Positions 12,200 through 24,446 of a stretch of DNA of 64,000 bases are shown here, piece after piece. Origin of the DNA: Cercis canadensis (Eukaryota > Streptophyta > Magnoliopsida > Fabales > Fabaceae); NCBI GenBank assembly GCA_003255065.1, contig QAOA01002417.1, positions 1,436,122 through 1,500,121 of the forward strand, given 5' to 3'. The notes beneath the pieces are model-generated. The model was not told where the DNA came from and searched no databases. It saw only the letters and a list, made by a program, of their open reading frames with translations. The position numbers were made by a program, and so were the translations under genes. Numbering within the stretch: the first letter of the stretch is position 1; each line of letters starts with the position of its first letter.

Positions 12200-15100
12200 T
12201 CACTAAGGCAAAAAATAAACATTTAAAGGGGACTCTAATCAAATTCGAAAAACCCACTAAGTGCTTTTCATGTGCTGATTCCAGATATGTACGGCTTCCA
12301 TGAAAATATCCGACCCTCCAACGTATTTCCTTGTCATCGTCAAACCAAATCATTCTATTTGGCCAGCATCCTTGTACAGTAACTCCTGGCATTAGCTGTA
12401 AGAGGACTTTTATCAAGTAACTAAAAGTCAAAATGATGGATGCCACCCCGAGCTTCTCGGAAAGATAATGCTTGCGTGTCGTGCCATGTTACAAAGAGTT
12501 TAAGTCTAAAACTATGTGCGAAAGCGGCACCGACCACGTTTTATAGCACAAAGAAGTGGTGATTAGCACTTAATTAGGAGGAAAATATCGTGGACCACAT
12601 GATTGATAAACGGCCCCTCCATCCCAGATCTTAAAAATGGAAGCAACTATGTAGCATGTAATGGACCCAAAGAATTAAATAATAAGAAAGTACTAGACCA
12701 GACAATCGCATGGAAAATTCATTGATATGAGAAGGACTACTCTCCACTCTGCTGTGGCAACCTTATCCACCACGTGTTTCTTACTCATCTTATTAAATAT
12801 ATAATTTGCATTAAAAAAAAAAGCCATTAATTTATCAACAAAATATCATAGATGTTACTAAATCCCACAGAAATTGTGTGGCGATATGAATTTTTTTAAT
12901 ACTAAATTACAGTTTCTTACTCGATTATGATATGTATGTCAATTATTTTTTTTTTTTTGTTGATCATGTACATCTGATGGTATACATTTAACTCTTGAAA
13001 ACTTGTAAAGTACACTCAAAAATAAAGTAAATTATATGCATATCGAGTCATACATATGAAATAAAGGTACTATTTTTGTTTTGGTACTATGGGATGACAT
13101 AGTAATTCGTGGATCTAAAGTAAAAAAGAGTATGTTTTCAGAGTAATTAGTTTCACACTAGCTCACACCAGCATAATCTAAACTTAAATTGAGCAGCTCA
13201 TTGAAACTTTTTTTTTTTTTTATAGCTTAGATTTTGTGGATCTCAAATAGTGTGAATTAGTGTGTTATTAAACTTTTTTTTTGAGTAAAAAAGCTTCTAT
13301 TGATATGATCCCAAAACAATGTGGCGGTTTCTTCTCAACCCCAATTCCCAAAACAAATTCCTATATGATAATAGTTAAATCTTAAAAATTATCTATACGA
13401 TCTTAAAACAATGTAGATTTCAAATTAACCTCAAACAAATTCGGGCATAAGAAAAGTGAAAAATTGATTTAGATAGATATAAATCTATTTGTCCTAAAGA
13501 ATTGATAAACTTAAAGATATAGAATAGAAGAACTTGCCTTCTTTAGAATCCACGAAAAAAAAAGATAAGATATTTAGGGCTTGAGTTCACCACACATCTA
13601 GAGAATAAAAGTATGGATGACATAAACTTTTGAATGCCCCAAAACACCTTATTTGTTTTTTTCTTTGTGTCCTCGTTGCTCTTTTTGCATAAAATACAAA
13701 ATTTTTAAACAAAAAAATGTGATTTATAAAATTACAGAATCATATTATTATTAATTACTTTTTGGTATTTAAATAAACAAAAAAAAATGGTAATACAAAT
13801 AAAATAAATCTAATAATATGAAGTATTTTTAATATACTTCAGTATGCTCTACTAGCTAATATACGAACTCATGAATCATAAAATAAAATAAGCAGTTTCC
13901 TATGGCCTTGATGTTGCTAAGTTCACCTGAGCGTGGTCTCGCGTTTTAGCCCACATTCTCAGACGATATTGAGCCGTTGATATATGGTATTTATAACGAC
14001 TATGATGTTCGTTTAATTTCATTATAGATGTAAGAATATTATTGGGCCAAATTAAAATAAAAATATCATCAATATCCACGTTTTTGTCAATGGTTTTCAC
14101 AAAAATAAATAATGTTGGTCAACTTGGACACATATCATATGCCACCTTTCGTATTTTGTTGGATGTCATTCTCATGACATGATCCCTTGCCGCCTCATTC
14201 AAATTTTTAATAGTATCTTGGTCATGAACCAACCAACATGTAAAACGTTTATTAAATACATTACTCTCATTTCACTATTTATTGAATTAATCAGCGATAT
14301 TTATGAGGTTTAATAGCCTTCTCCTATCATATATATACATATATATCATATAGCTGGGTGGTTGGTGTGATGAGAATTTTTTTATAGGTTTTTTTTTTAT
14401 AAAAAAAAAATTGTGGCTACTAATTTGTGTGATGAGATGATATTGGAGTCCTACGCTTTGGGCTGCTCGTGTCATTTGGATTTCTTTTGGGCTATATATC
14501 ATTTGGTTCAAAAGGGTCTGACCCAATTATAGTGATGTTGGAATGGGTAGAGGCCTTCTTCTGTTGGGTAACCCCCTAACCCGATTTGACAAATAAGCCT
14601 ATTTCTTTTTCTTCTTTTTTTCCCTTTTTCAACAGGAAAAAAAAAAAAAATAGGATGATAATGGAATTCTGTGTTATTATTGCAGGGTGCATGGCTGCCT
14701 TGGATGGAAAAAACACTACTTGCAACACATAGGCAGCACCAGCACCAGCACCAAGCCTTATATGCTTTTCCCAGTGGAACCTCCTTTCCTTCCAATTCCA
14801 CCAACCAAACAAGCTAGTGCTGAACTCAACCTACCTAGCAAAGCTCTCTACGTGTGTCTCATGCATGTGTGTACAAATACTGTCTGCCTTTTCTTCTTTT
14901 TTCTTTTAAATTCTAGTGATGCTGTTGTTTGCTTATGACATCAAGGTTATGGAGGTGTTTGTGTTGTTATGCAAACTTTCATATGATCTTAATCTTATAT
15001 AATAAATTGTATAGTAATTGCATTTTTTTTTCTTTATCAGTTTATTTTCTTAAACAATCTTTGGCTAGCTCTTCTTTTTCTTCTTTCTCTCCTCGATTCA

Positions 15101-16895
15101 CTTTCTAGCAATGTTATTAACCCAATTTATTAGAAGAAAAAATTTATGACCGTATTTCTAATCACACATTATATATTACTTTTTTATCATTGGATCAACT
15201 CCTTTCGATTAGTGTTTTAGTATAATGTAACTAACAAGGCTGTGTGAACGATGAATAATAAGGGAGAAAAAAATATGAAATATTTATTTTAAATAGTTAT
15301 TTAATATATAATCTCATATTTATTTATTATTTTATTTAATAAAATATAACATATAGATGAGGGTATTTTATGAAAATTGAGTGAAAAAATAAAAATATTA
15401 AAATTTATATTTATTAATATTAGTGATATAGAATTTATTTTTTTTATCGGAAGGGATATAGATTATTTTTAGAGATTATAATATAGAAGTAACAGATCTC
15501 TTCTCATAATTTAACTCCTTTGATTTTAGTATAATTTAGATAACAGACTCTCATAATAAAATAATTAAAACTCAACTATTAGAATACTGCCTTAAGAACT
15601 AACACACATGATCACTTATCCATATAAATTAAGGGTAGTAAAAAAAAAAGAAAAAGAAATCAATGGCCAAATAGATAAACTGCTAGATCTTTTGATGATG
15701 CTGTAACCTCTTTCGAGTGCACCATGTACATTTTGCAAAATTCCCCAAATCACTTAGCAGTGTTTAGTGCTTTATATTGGGGAAACCTTTTTATATTTTA
15801 AAAAGAGGGTATTTTATTTTTTGGACGGGTCAAAAATGTTTTCTGACACATATATTGGAACATTAAAGTAACAAAATGACTTGTAGTTGAGGCCTCGTTT
15901 AGATAGCATAACTTATAGTTTATTAGATTTTTTTTTTAGTATAAGTGTTTTTATGTAAAAAAAATATATTTTTTGGATAAACTTATATAAGTAGCTTATT
16001 AACCCTCAAAAAATTATTTTTAGCTTATTTTATGAAGCCAATTTTTTAGGCTTCTTAAACAAGACTTATGCAAAAGTTGATTTCCTTTATGACCAGCAAG
16101 TTGTTTTTGAAATTTATGGGACAATTATATCCCTATTAATATTAAATATTTTGTGGAAATCCAACCTTTCTTTTTTCACCTTTAAAACTTAACATTTAAA
16201 AGTAATTTTTTAAGTATGTATCAAAACACTAAATAACTTAATTTAAAAGGAGCTTATGATATAAAAGCTTATCATATAAGTGCTTAAATAAGTTGTTTAC
16301 TTAAATGGGACTTGAGTGATATTAGAGTCGTCCTCAGAGCTTGTGAATTTTATATTCAATCCCACAAAAAAAAAAAAAAAACATTGAAGTCTACTTCTTG
16401 GGCTTCTCGTCTCATTTGGTCCAGCAGACAAGAATGGGTCAACAATATTAGCCCAACTTACACATACCAGAAAATATAAAAGGCTGAAATTTTAGGCCTT
16501 TAGCCCAAATGTGTCAACAGTAATGGACCAACAATAAAGTTGCTACTTTGATCTTGCATTTTTTTTTTCCAAAGGAATAAATAACGTTGGGTTGAGGCCT
16601 TCTACTTTTGGTTTGGGGCAAACAACCCGAATAGTCTTTCCGGAAAGTCCGAGGAACTTCCTGCAATATGGGGTGTTACGTTGGGTTTTGCCGTTTTGCA
16701 TATAATAGATTCCAATTCCTCGGGAGGCTGTCAGCAGCACATTTTCTCTTTACCCAGAATGCGAGAAAGATGAAAAGGCTCTCTTTTTCTCTGATTGATG
16801 GTAAGTTGGTAACACGGAGAGTAGAGTGGAGGAATGGAGGGTGGGATTTTTGAAGTTTTTCAGTGAAGGAACAAGTTGAGGTTAGCTGTTTGATA
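12200..16895. other. Intergenic DNA between divergent TMT and phosphate carrier genes
   Basis: A 4.7 kb AT-rich stretch shared by two divergently transcribed genes, so it contains both promoters. I find a MITE-like element (15892-16311) and many poly-A/T tracts, but no convincing coding sequence. Short frames at 14287-14526, 14508-14938 and 16543-16853 have no domain, are low in complexity or overlap each other on both strands. Confidence 0.55.
15892..16311. mobile_element. MITE-like element with terminal inverted repeats and possible TTGAG target duplication
   Basis: The left end (GCCTCGTTTAGATAGCATAA) and the right end (reverse complement GTCCCATTTAAGTAAACAAC) are imperfect inverted repeats of about 25 bp. 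TTGAG occurs immediately outside both ends (15887-15891 and 16312-16316), a candidate 5 bp target-site duplication. The 420 bp interior is AT-rich and non-coding. A non-autonomous DNA transposon is the best reading; the 5 bp duplication does not settle the superfamily. Confidence 0.55.
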
Positions 16896-19800
16896 ATGGG
16901 TTCCGTTGAGGGAAGAATTTGTGAGGAATTAACGCCTAGGTACTACGGGCTTTGCGCCATTGGAGGAATGCTCAGTGCTGGCACTACCCATCTTGCCACC
17001 ACTCCCCTCGACGTCTTAAAAGTTAATATGCAGGTTTCTGCTTTTCTAGCTTCGTTTTTCTTTTAAAGTTAATTTCTTTCTCTGCTTTTGCTTTCACTGG
17101 TTGTAGTTTCACTCGTCTTATTAGAATAAATAACATTATGGTGGGTTCTGCAATGAAATATTTATCATAGTTGGTTGCAGCTCAATTGCATTTCAATGCA
17201 TTGTCTGTAAACAAAGCTACTGAACCATAATGGGTTCGTGGATAATGATATGCAGGTTTTACTGCTTAGTTTTGAATTTGAATTGTAGAAAAGTTTATAG
17301 TAGACTTAATTTTTTTGGTTGGGTTAATCAGAGAGTTGGGTTTACTTAGTTTCCTTCTGATTACTATTTTGATGATTTCTCAATGGGTAATTGATCTTAA
17401 ATGTAGGTGCACCCAATAAAGTACAACACCATATCCTCCTGTTTTACTACCTTATTGAGAGAACAAGGACCTTCTGCCTTGTGGAGAGGTTGGGCAGGCA
17501 AGTTCTTTGGATATGGTGTTCAAGGAGGGTGCAGATTCGGTCTCTATGAATATTTTAAGGGTCTTTATTCCCAAATATTGGTGGATCAGAACAGGAGTTT
17601 GATTTTCTTCATGAGTAGTGCTTCTGCTGAAGTATTTGCTAATATAGCTCTCTGCCCATTTGAAGCTGTTAAAGTGAGGGTCCAAGCACAACCCCAATTT
17701 GCTAAGGGCTTGTTTGATGGCTTTCCCAAGTTATATGCATCAGAAGGCATACAAGGGTAAAGAACTCAATCAATAGTTCCCCCCCTAAAACAGCCTTTTG
17801 TTTTTGCAAGATATTTTCAGGGGAGGATTGTTTAATTTCAATGTACTGCTTGCAGATTTTACCGTGGGCTTATTCCACTTTGGGGTCGAAACCTTCCATG
17901 TAAGTTCACAATCTCATGAAACTTTATTTAACTCATTTGAATGGGACTGTTCATCTAGTCCTAGCAATTTAGGGTATCTTAATATTATTCTCTTATAGTT
18001 GGACCACTGACCATTACAGTTTGGAATGAAGCTTCCAAGTGCGTGTGTGTGAGTATATATATAGCATTCTATCTTGTTTTCCTGTAACTTATATATCCCT
18101 GTATCTTTGTCATTCCTGTACTACTTAACAAGTTAAAATTTTAATATTTCAATATTTCCTACTATGTATATGGGGGTTCAAGTATTTGTTTAGGTCTTCG
18201 GCACTAGTTTCCAGTTGATTAACAGTAGTAACATTTTTGAGCTATTCTGTCCTTATAATAATCCTTGTTGTTTTTGAGTTAGCATGATGATGGAACGAGT
18301 AGTCAAGTGATGGCGAGTTATAACATTTGTGGCTGTCAATCAGTGAATCGTTATTAACTATTCTGCTATTTTTTGGGCAGTTTCCATGGTAATGTTCTCA
18401 ACGTTTGAGCATTCTGTTGATTTCCTGTATTGTAATGTTGTTAAAAGAAGAAAGGAGGATTGCTCAAAAGCTCAACAACTTGGTGTGACATGTTTTGCTG
18501 GATATGCAGCTGGATCTGTTGGTAGCTTAATTTCTAATCCTGCTGACAATATTGTAGCTTCTCTTTATAACAGAAAGGCTGATAGTCTCATGATGGTACT
18601 TATTTCTTTACATTTGACCTTTGTGGTGCTCCCTTGAAAGATTGTAGAGTTTGTAATAAATGTGATCTATTCTTCTTGTGATCAGGCTATTAGAAAAATT
18701 GGGCTAGTCAATCTATTTACGAGGAGCCTTCCAATTAGAATAATGCTGGTTGGCCCTGCTATAACTTTACAATGGTTATTCTATGACACCATTAAAATTT
18801 TAGCTGGACTGTAAGTGCATTTCTCGCTATCTACTTTTCAAATTATATTTTGTTACTGTTTTTCTTTTTTAAATAAATTATTTTATAACTGATTGTTAGC
18901 ACTTTTTTCCTTCTTTTAGCCGTAATTGTGTTTCAAATGTGATTTGCTTCCCTGTTGCTTTCTAAAAAGAAAGAAGCAAAGAAACAAAAAGAACAAGTTG
19001 GAGAAATATACAGTTAACTAATAATTTAATGGTGAAGATACTCTTTAATAAAAAATACAGTAATTAATAATTCAATGAAGCAGAAATTTAGTGTGAACTA
19101 ACTACCTTGAATAACAATTTTAGTTCAAGAACTCCGGATTTTGGATGGGGATTCTTTTTTCAGAGATAACTTAGCATAAGAGAGCTGAATGAGTCTGGAT
19201 CTTAAGACAAATCATCATTTCCTTTTGCACGGTATTGACTCATTTTTATGAGGTTTTGCTTCTGAAAGAAGCAAGCTTTGTCTTTTGCCTCTAGTGGGAA
19301 ATTCTCATTGCTATAGATCAAAGCTGTACTTGAGGTTTTTATGTAAGTGCTTGCCAATGGAAAAACAAATCAAAAAACATAGAAGCATAAGTAGGATTTC
19401 TAAATTAAGGTAAAAAAGGCTCCAAAACAATATGTCAAAGAAATAACATTTTGGGAATGAGGATCTGAATAATCTGTCAAATAAGCACAGCAGGTCATGA
19501 AGTGAACTTTAATGGTTAAGAATAAAACAAGATATCTCACAACCCTTTTATAACAATGGAGGGAGCAAATCATAGAATTTAACTCGTGAGCTGTGTGTGA
19601 CATAACCATTTAGCATGTGAAGCTGTTATTGCTAATTGTTATCAAGCAGCTAGAAATTCAGGAGCGGCAGTAGTAATAATCCTAACATTGTAGATGAGAT
19701 AACCCATTAGAATTTGTTAACGGATAGAAAAACTATGGGAGTGTAGCAAATTGGAATTGTTGGCATTGCGTGGTTTATAAAGTAGTTCTGCAGTGACTAG

Positions 19801-20127
19801 TTTTGCTGGATGAGAAGTTAACAAAGGTGCATACTGCCATGCCTTAATACTTCAGAACATTGTTTAATAGGATAAAGAAATCCTGGGTTAATTATGCATT
19901 TCATGCTTTACACTGACTGGTAGTTCTATGAGTTGAAAGTATCCCTGCCATGAAAGAAACCTGTTACCATTTGATCCCTTAAATGACCCTTGAAAAGGAA
20001 AAAAATTACTACTTTTTAATATTATGACATATTTGCTATTCTCTGTAACACGGTTTTGTAATGAAACCTTGTCAGGCCAACTAGTGGTGAAGTTGCGACT
20101 GACTTGGGAGAAGACAAGGCCGGCTAG
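16896..20127 (+). CDS. Mitochondrial phosphate carrier (PHT3;3 / MPT1-type, SLC25 family)
   Basis: Spliced + strand gene with exons 16896-17033, 17407-17756, 17856-17899, 18381-18595, 18686-18810 and 20076-20127; 924 bp, 307 residues. Three mitochondrial-carrier repeats are seen: TTPLDVLKVNMQ in the first, LCPFEAVKVRVQAQP in the second and the degenerate NPADNIVASLYN in the third, with carrier companions LWRGWAGKFFGYGVQGG and FYRGLIPLWGRNLPFSMV. The sequence follows the minor plant phosphate carrier (Arabidopsis At2g17270), which lacks a long cleavable presequence. It moves inorganic phosphate with protons across the inner mitochondrial membrane. The small last exon (LPTSGGEVATDLGEDKAG then stop) lies beyond a 1,265 bp intron and was placed by the phase-2 donor GTAAGT at 18811, an acceptor at 20074-20075 and the PTSGG motif known from the family. 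If that intron is retained, a TAA at 18812-18814 ends the protein 17 residues earlier. Confidence 0.93.
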
Positions 20128-23100
20128 GCCCAGGGAAAGCAAGTCCTGCAGTCACCTTTTTCTGTTGGCTGTATGTGATGGCAAGTCAATTATATAGGAA
20201 TTTATTTCATGGTAGCTTTTTGTTTTCTTCCATCTTTTTTTTCTCTCTAATTATATAGCCTTTTTTTGTTCTAGCGTTCTCTCTACCTGTCTTTTTTTTT
20301 TTTTTTTTTTTTNTTTTTTTTTTTTTTTTTTGTGGGTTATCTTCCATGATATTTTCATAGAAGCTCGTGAAATGAGAAGGAGTTAGTTTACAAGGCAAAC
20401 GGAGAGCGCATGTATTGAGACTTGTATTAGCTATTCATCACGATTTATCTCACAAAAAGCATTACAAAGTGATTTGGCAGTGCAGGTTGAGAGGTGCTCA
20501 CCTTTATCTCCTACATTTGTGCTGTTATTGTTCCCACTTAAATACTGTTACATGAAGTTCCAGCGAAACATGTTACAAATATCATAATGTTTTCCTCATT
20601 CCTTTGGTTATTATTTTTTACGCTGTAAGAAACATTTGTCTACTTCCTAAGAACCCCATTGTTGGGGCCATAGGCAAGAAGCTCATGGATCATGAAGAGA
20701 GTAGCTAGAAACTATTTCAAGCTCATATGGTTACCAAATGTACTTTAAAACTCAGCATGTTATCGTTTATTTGTGATCATTGATGGTGTGCTCTCAACTC
20801 TCTCATGTCAACATCAATGAAGGATTTAGATTCATGATCATGTCCTGCCAAATTGTCAGAACAGAGAATGGACCCAACTTGATACACTAAAATTAGGAGA
20901 TTTATTTGCTCAATTAGTGATACATTCCACCTATATATATCTGCACTTCAGTATCATTTGAGTTTAACTGAATTTATTATAATAATAATAATAATAATAA
21001 TATACTCAATTTTTTTGACATCTTAAATTATCTATACACATTTTACTCTATGAAAAGGGATATGAGCATATCACTATCATTTTCTATTGCTATACATCAT
21101 GGTGTGCATAGTCAAGTCCCAAAAATGTCTGGCGTTTTGATGAGATGTGGCAAATGGCACGCAATTCTCTTTTTGATAAAACAATATTTCTTTTTGTCAT
21201 ATAGGAGTGCAAAAGAAGTAAAGTACTAAGGAGATCAATTCCTTTAATCCTTTAATTCCTTTATTTAGTGTATTGTATAGTATAATTCATAATAATTTTT
21301 TTTTTTAGAAAATAAGAGGACCTAAATTTTTTTTTTAATACCACGAGTATTTTTACTTTATTTAATTGAGTGTGAGACTAATCTTGTTTGAGGGTTTGAA
21401 CAATTACAATTTTTCTTCTTCTAATAATGCTCTCACTAAATTTTAAATCTTTGAGCACAACTAAAGACAAATGCACATTATTCAATTTATTACCAATTGA
21501 AACAAGCACTTTACCCAAATTTGATTTGCAGTATATCTCGGTCGTATTTTACCAAGCTGCCTCCATATTCTATAGAATGTTCTAAACTCTGCTCTGTTTT
21601 TTTTTTTATTTTTTTAATCCTTTTTGCGTGCCTAAATAGTTGTTGTAGCTTGGAATCAACAATGATCTTGTAATACATTAATAAGATAGAATAATTCACA
21701 GGTGTACTTTTGCATATACTCATCTGGCAAGCAACTAATCTTTCAAGGCACACGAGGGGGTCCACCTTTAAATTTAATTAAGACATAAGCAACCCTAATT
21801 AATAGTCAAATAAACTAATGTAATCGACAAGCTTTTCACATGTGAATATATTTATTTTCTTTGAAATTAATTCAAAGAACTTTGGGTTAGCAGATCTGCA
21901 CCATTATTCTAACTTTAACCTTTCTAAATAAGTTCATATAAAAAAAAAAAAAATCTAAATAAGTTAAAGTCTTGAATTTCTCTTTAATAAATGTGACTCA
22001 ATACGTTACTGGTTTCAAATCATGTTCTGTATCGTTAATATTCGAATCATTAAACTCATTACAGTGACCAGTGATTAAAAAATTGCATGAAAAGCTTGAC
22101 GAACTATGTGCTCCATTGATAATGGGTCATGATTTATTTAATTAATTATTACATTATTATTAATATAATGAGAGTTACCTAATAAAGGAATCTAATATAA
22201 TGTTGCTGTGTACAGGCAATTAAGCAACTCAAAGTTGAGTTCAGGGTCTACCCTCAACTTTTTGAACAAAGAAAAGCTAACCACTATTTGTTAATAATAA
22301 TACTTTAGATTAGCCAATTAACCATTGCGTCATTGTTTACGCAACCAGCTTTTGTCACCACAATTTCCCAATGTGCACATTAAAAAAATGTGTAAGTCAT
22401 TACGTTGCATCACTTTGTATCATAAAAATTAAGTATTGATTGGCTTTGTATTTAAGCTTTAACAATTTTTTATATCTCAATTTGAGATGAAAATACAGTA
22501 TGTAATTTACCCTTATATTTTTTACTTGTAAGTATTATTAAGGTCAATGTGATAATTATGAGTATAATATAATAGGAATTACAAAAATTGTAATCCTCAC
22601 ACCCTTACATTTTTTACTATTATCAACAAGTAATTTTTGTTTTACCTTTTTAATTTCCAGCAAAAGCACCCTCTAACTAGTAATCAAATAAAACCTTTGA
22701 CTTAGAATCTGTTATGCGGCATAATTAGTGCTAGAACCTGAATCTGAATATCAAATCTGTTTGGGACTGTAGAGAAGCTGTTCTATTCCTTGTACTATCA
22801 TGGAATTGTGTATCTAATTTAGCCACGCCGTCTCTTAAGTTTGACAAATATCAAACAACTAGGAACTGAATCTATTTAGCTTTGGTGTACGGTGTACCCC
22901 ACTCTGGTGTTTGACATTTCTCTTGTTGAAACTTGAAAGGCATTGGTAGCCATAGCAGCAGCTACGGTTGGGAAAAGCTGTCTTGAATCTTGAATATACT
23001 TTTCCTCAACATATCAAACACTTCCCATGAGCTGTAAATTTCTGATTATGAAAGCCTCTTGATCTTGTGGACCCGTTCTTGATCCAAAGAGGTAGACGAC

Positions 23101-24446
23101 ATTTAAGAAATTTCGGCAACTCATGCTCTTTGTTTTTTTATGTAATACAAGTCCATTTTAATGTTTACTTTGTGATCATGTTCATGAGAGATCAAACTCA
23201 CGAAGCTGCTAACACGTCAGATACTTGTTTGCCAAACCAAAACCATCTTCCATAGTGCCAAATAGCCCTTTCTGATAAGTTTTGGGTAACAATCAACCAT
23301 ATTCTATTTATAGTAAGAGATATTTCAAGCTATCCACCGAGAATCCAACCAAAATTAAGTACTATAATACATTAGAAAATGAAAGTATAGCACCAAACTA
23401 CCACATATAGAAAAGTTCACCTTGAGTTTGAACTAGGGTTTATGACTTTTTTCTCATTAACCATGGTCTTTGAAAGGCTCTTAATACGGACCATACATAT
23501 AAACCCTTTTTTGTCCTTACCAAGTGTGAAACGAATAATGTAGCTGCCCACGTGAATAACGAAGATGATGATGGTTGTACACAGTGAATTTAGCAGGCCT
23601 TCATGCCCTTTTTATTCAGCAAGTTGACATTTTCATATTTAACCTTTCTTAACCAGCAAACAACAACGTTGATTTTTGAGATAGCTTTAAGTTCTTAAAA
23701 CTTAAGTTTGCTAGTAGATTCCGTGTTTGACTACATTAGCAGCAGTGAAAAAAGCGAAGGAGAATGCATATTCCACTCAAAGAAGATAGATATTCTATGG
23801 AAGTGACTTAAAAGGTAAGGTAACTGTAATTCATTTATAAAATGGAGTGGAAATGAACTGAACATTAACAGTACAAGATCAAATATCATCTTCGGTTCTT
23901 CCCCACAAGCCATTTCTATTTTGCGGTTGGATTGTACACTTCTTTCCACTTTCAAGACAAAATACAAGTGAAATAAAATACAAAAATCAAATTGTACAGA
24001 AAAAAAAAGTCCGAAAAATAGCAGGAAATCTACAAGTTGTGCCGCAAGAGTCAAAGCAAATTATCGTAGCTCACGAAGATAGCAACTTCATTATATTACG
24101 GTCACTTTTTACCGTGTTGTTAACCGCAGACATAACCCTGTCAAATAAGAAAACATATGAACATTAGAGAGGCCAACATAACATGGCAGCTTAACCAATT
24201 CAGCAATCTACACTAACAGTAAACTTTCACTTAAAGCATGCATTAACTCTGCTATTATTCCCTCTAAACCAAATCAACCATGTCACAAGTGGTAATATAG
24301 GTATCATTCTACGTTAATGGACAATGGTTACTATTGTCCAATTATATACCCAACTGACCAACTCTATTTACACAGTTCAGGTATTGACCAATATAATAAT
24401 TCAACTTACTCATGGAATCTGTTTCATTTCAAATGCTATAATCGAA
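20128..24446. other. Intergenic DNA between phosphate carrier and PIRL genes
   Basis: Convergent genes flank this 4.3 kb; it holds their 3' UTRs, a poly-T tract with an N at 20313, an ATA microsatellite at 20978-21003 and otherwise featureless AT-rich DNA. The reading frames at 21511-21765, 23067-23255 and 23731-24054 have no recognisable domain. I see no RNA gene. Confidence 0.55.
20978..21003 (+). repeat. (ATA)n microsatellite
   Basis: About eight ATA trinucleotides in intergenic DNA. Confidence 0.9.

Noticed and set aside
14508..14938. Overlapping frames on both strands with poly-Phe/Lys and CAGCAC repeats
   Set aside because: Low complexity, driven by homopolymers and a short trinucleotide repeat; neither strand has a domain or a codon pattern that stands out.
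18812..18814. TAA as the true end of the phosphate carrier
   Set aside because: It overlaps a consensus splice donor, and a phase-matched final exon with the family C-terminal motif exists downstream. Kept only as an intron-retention form.
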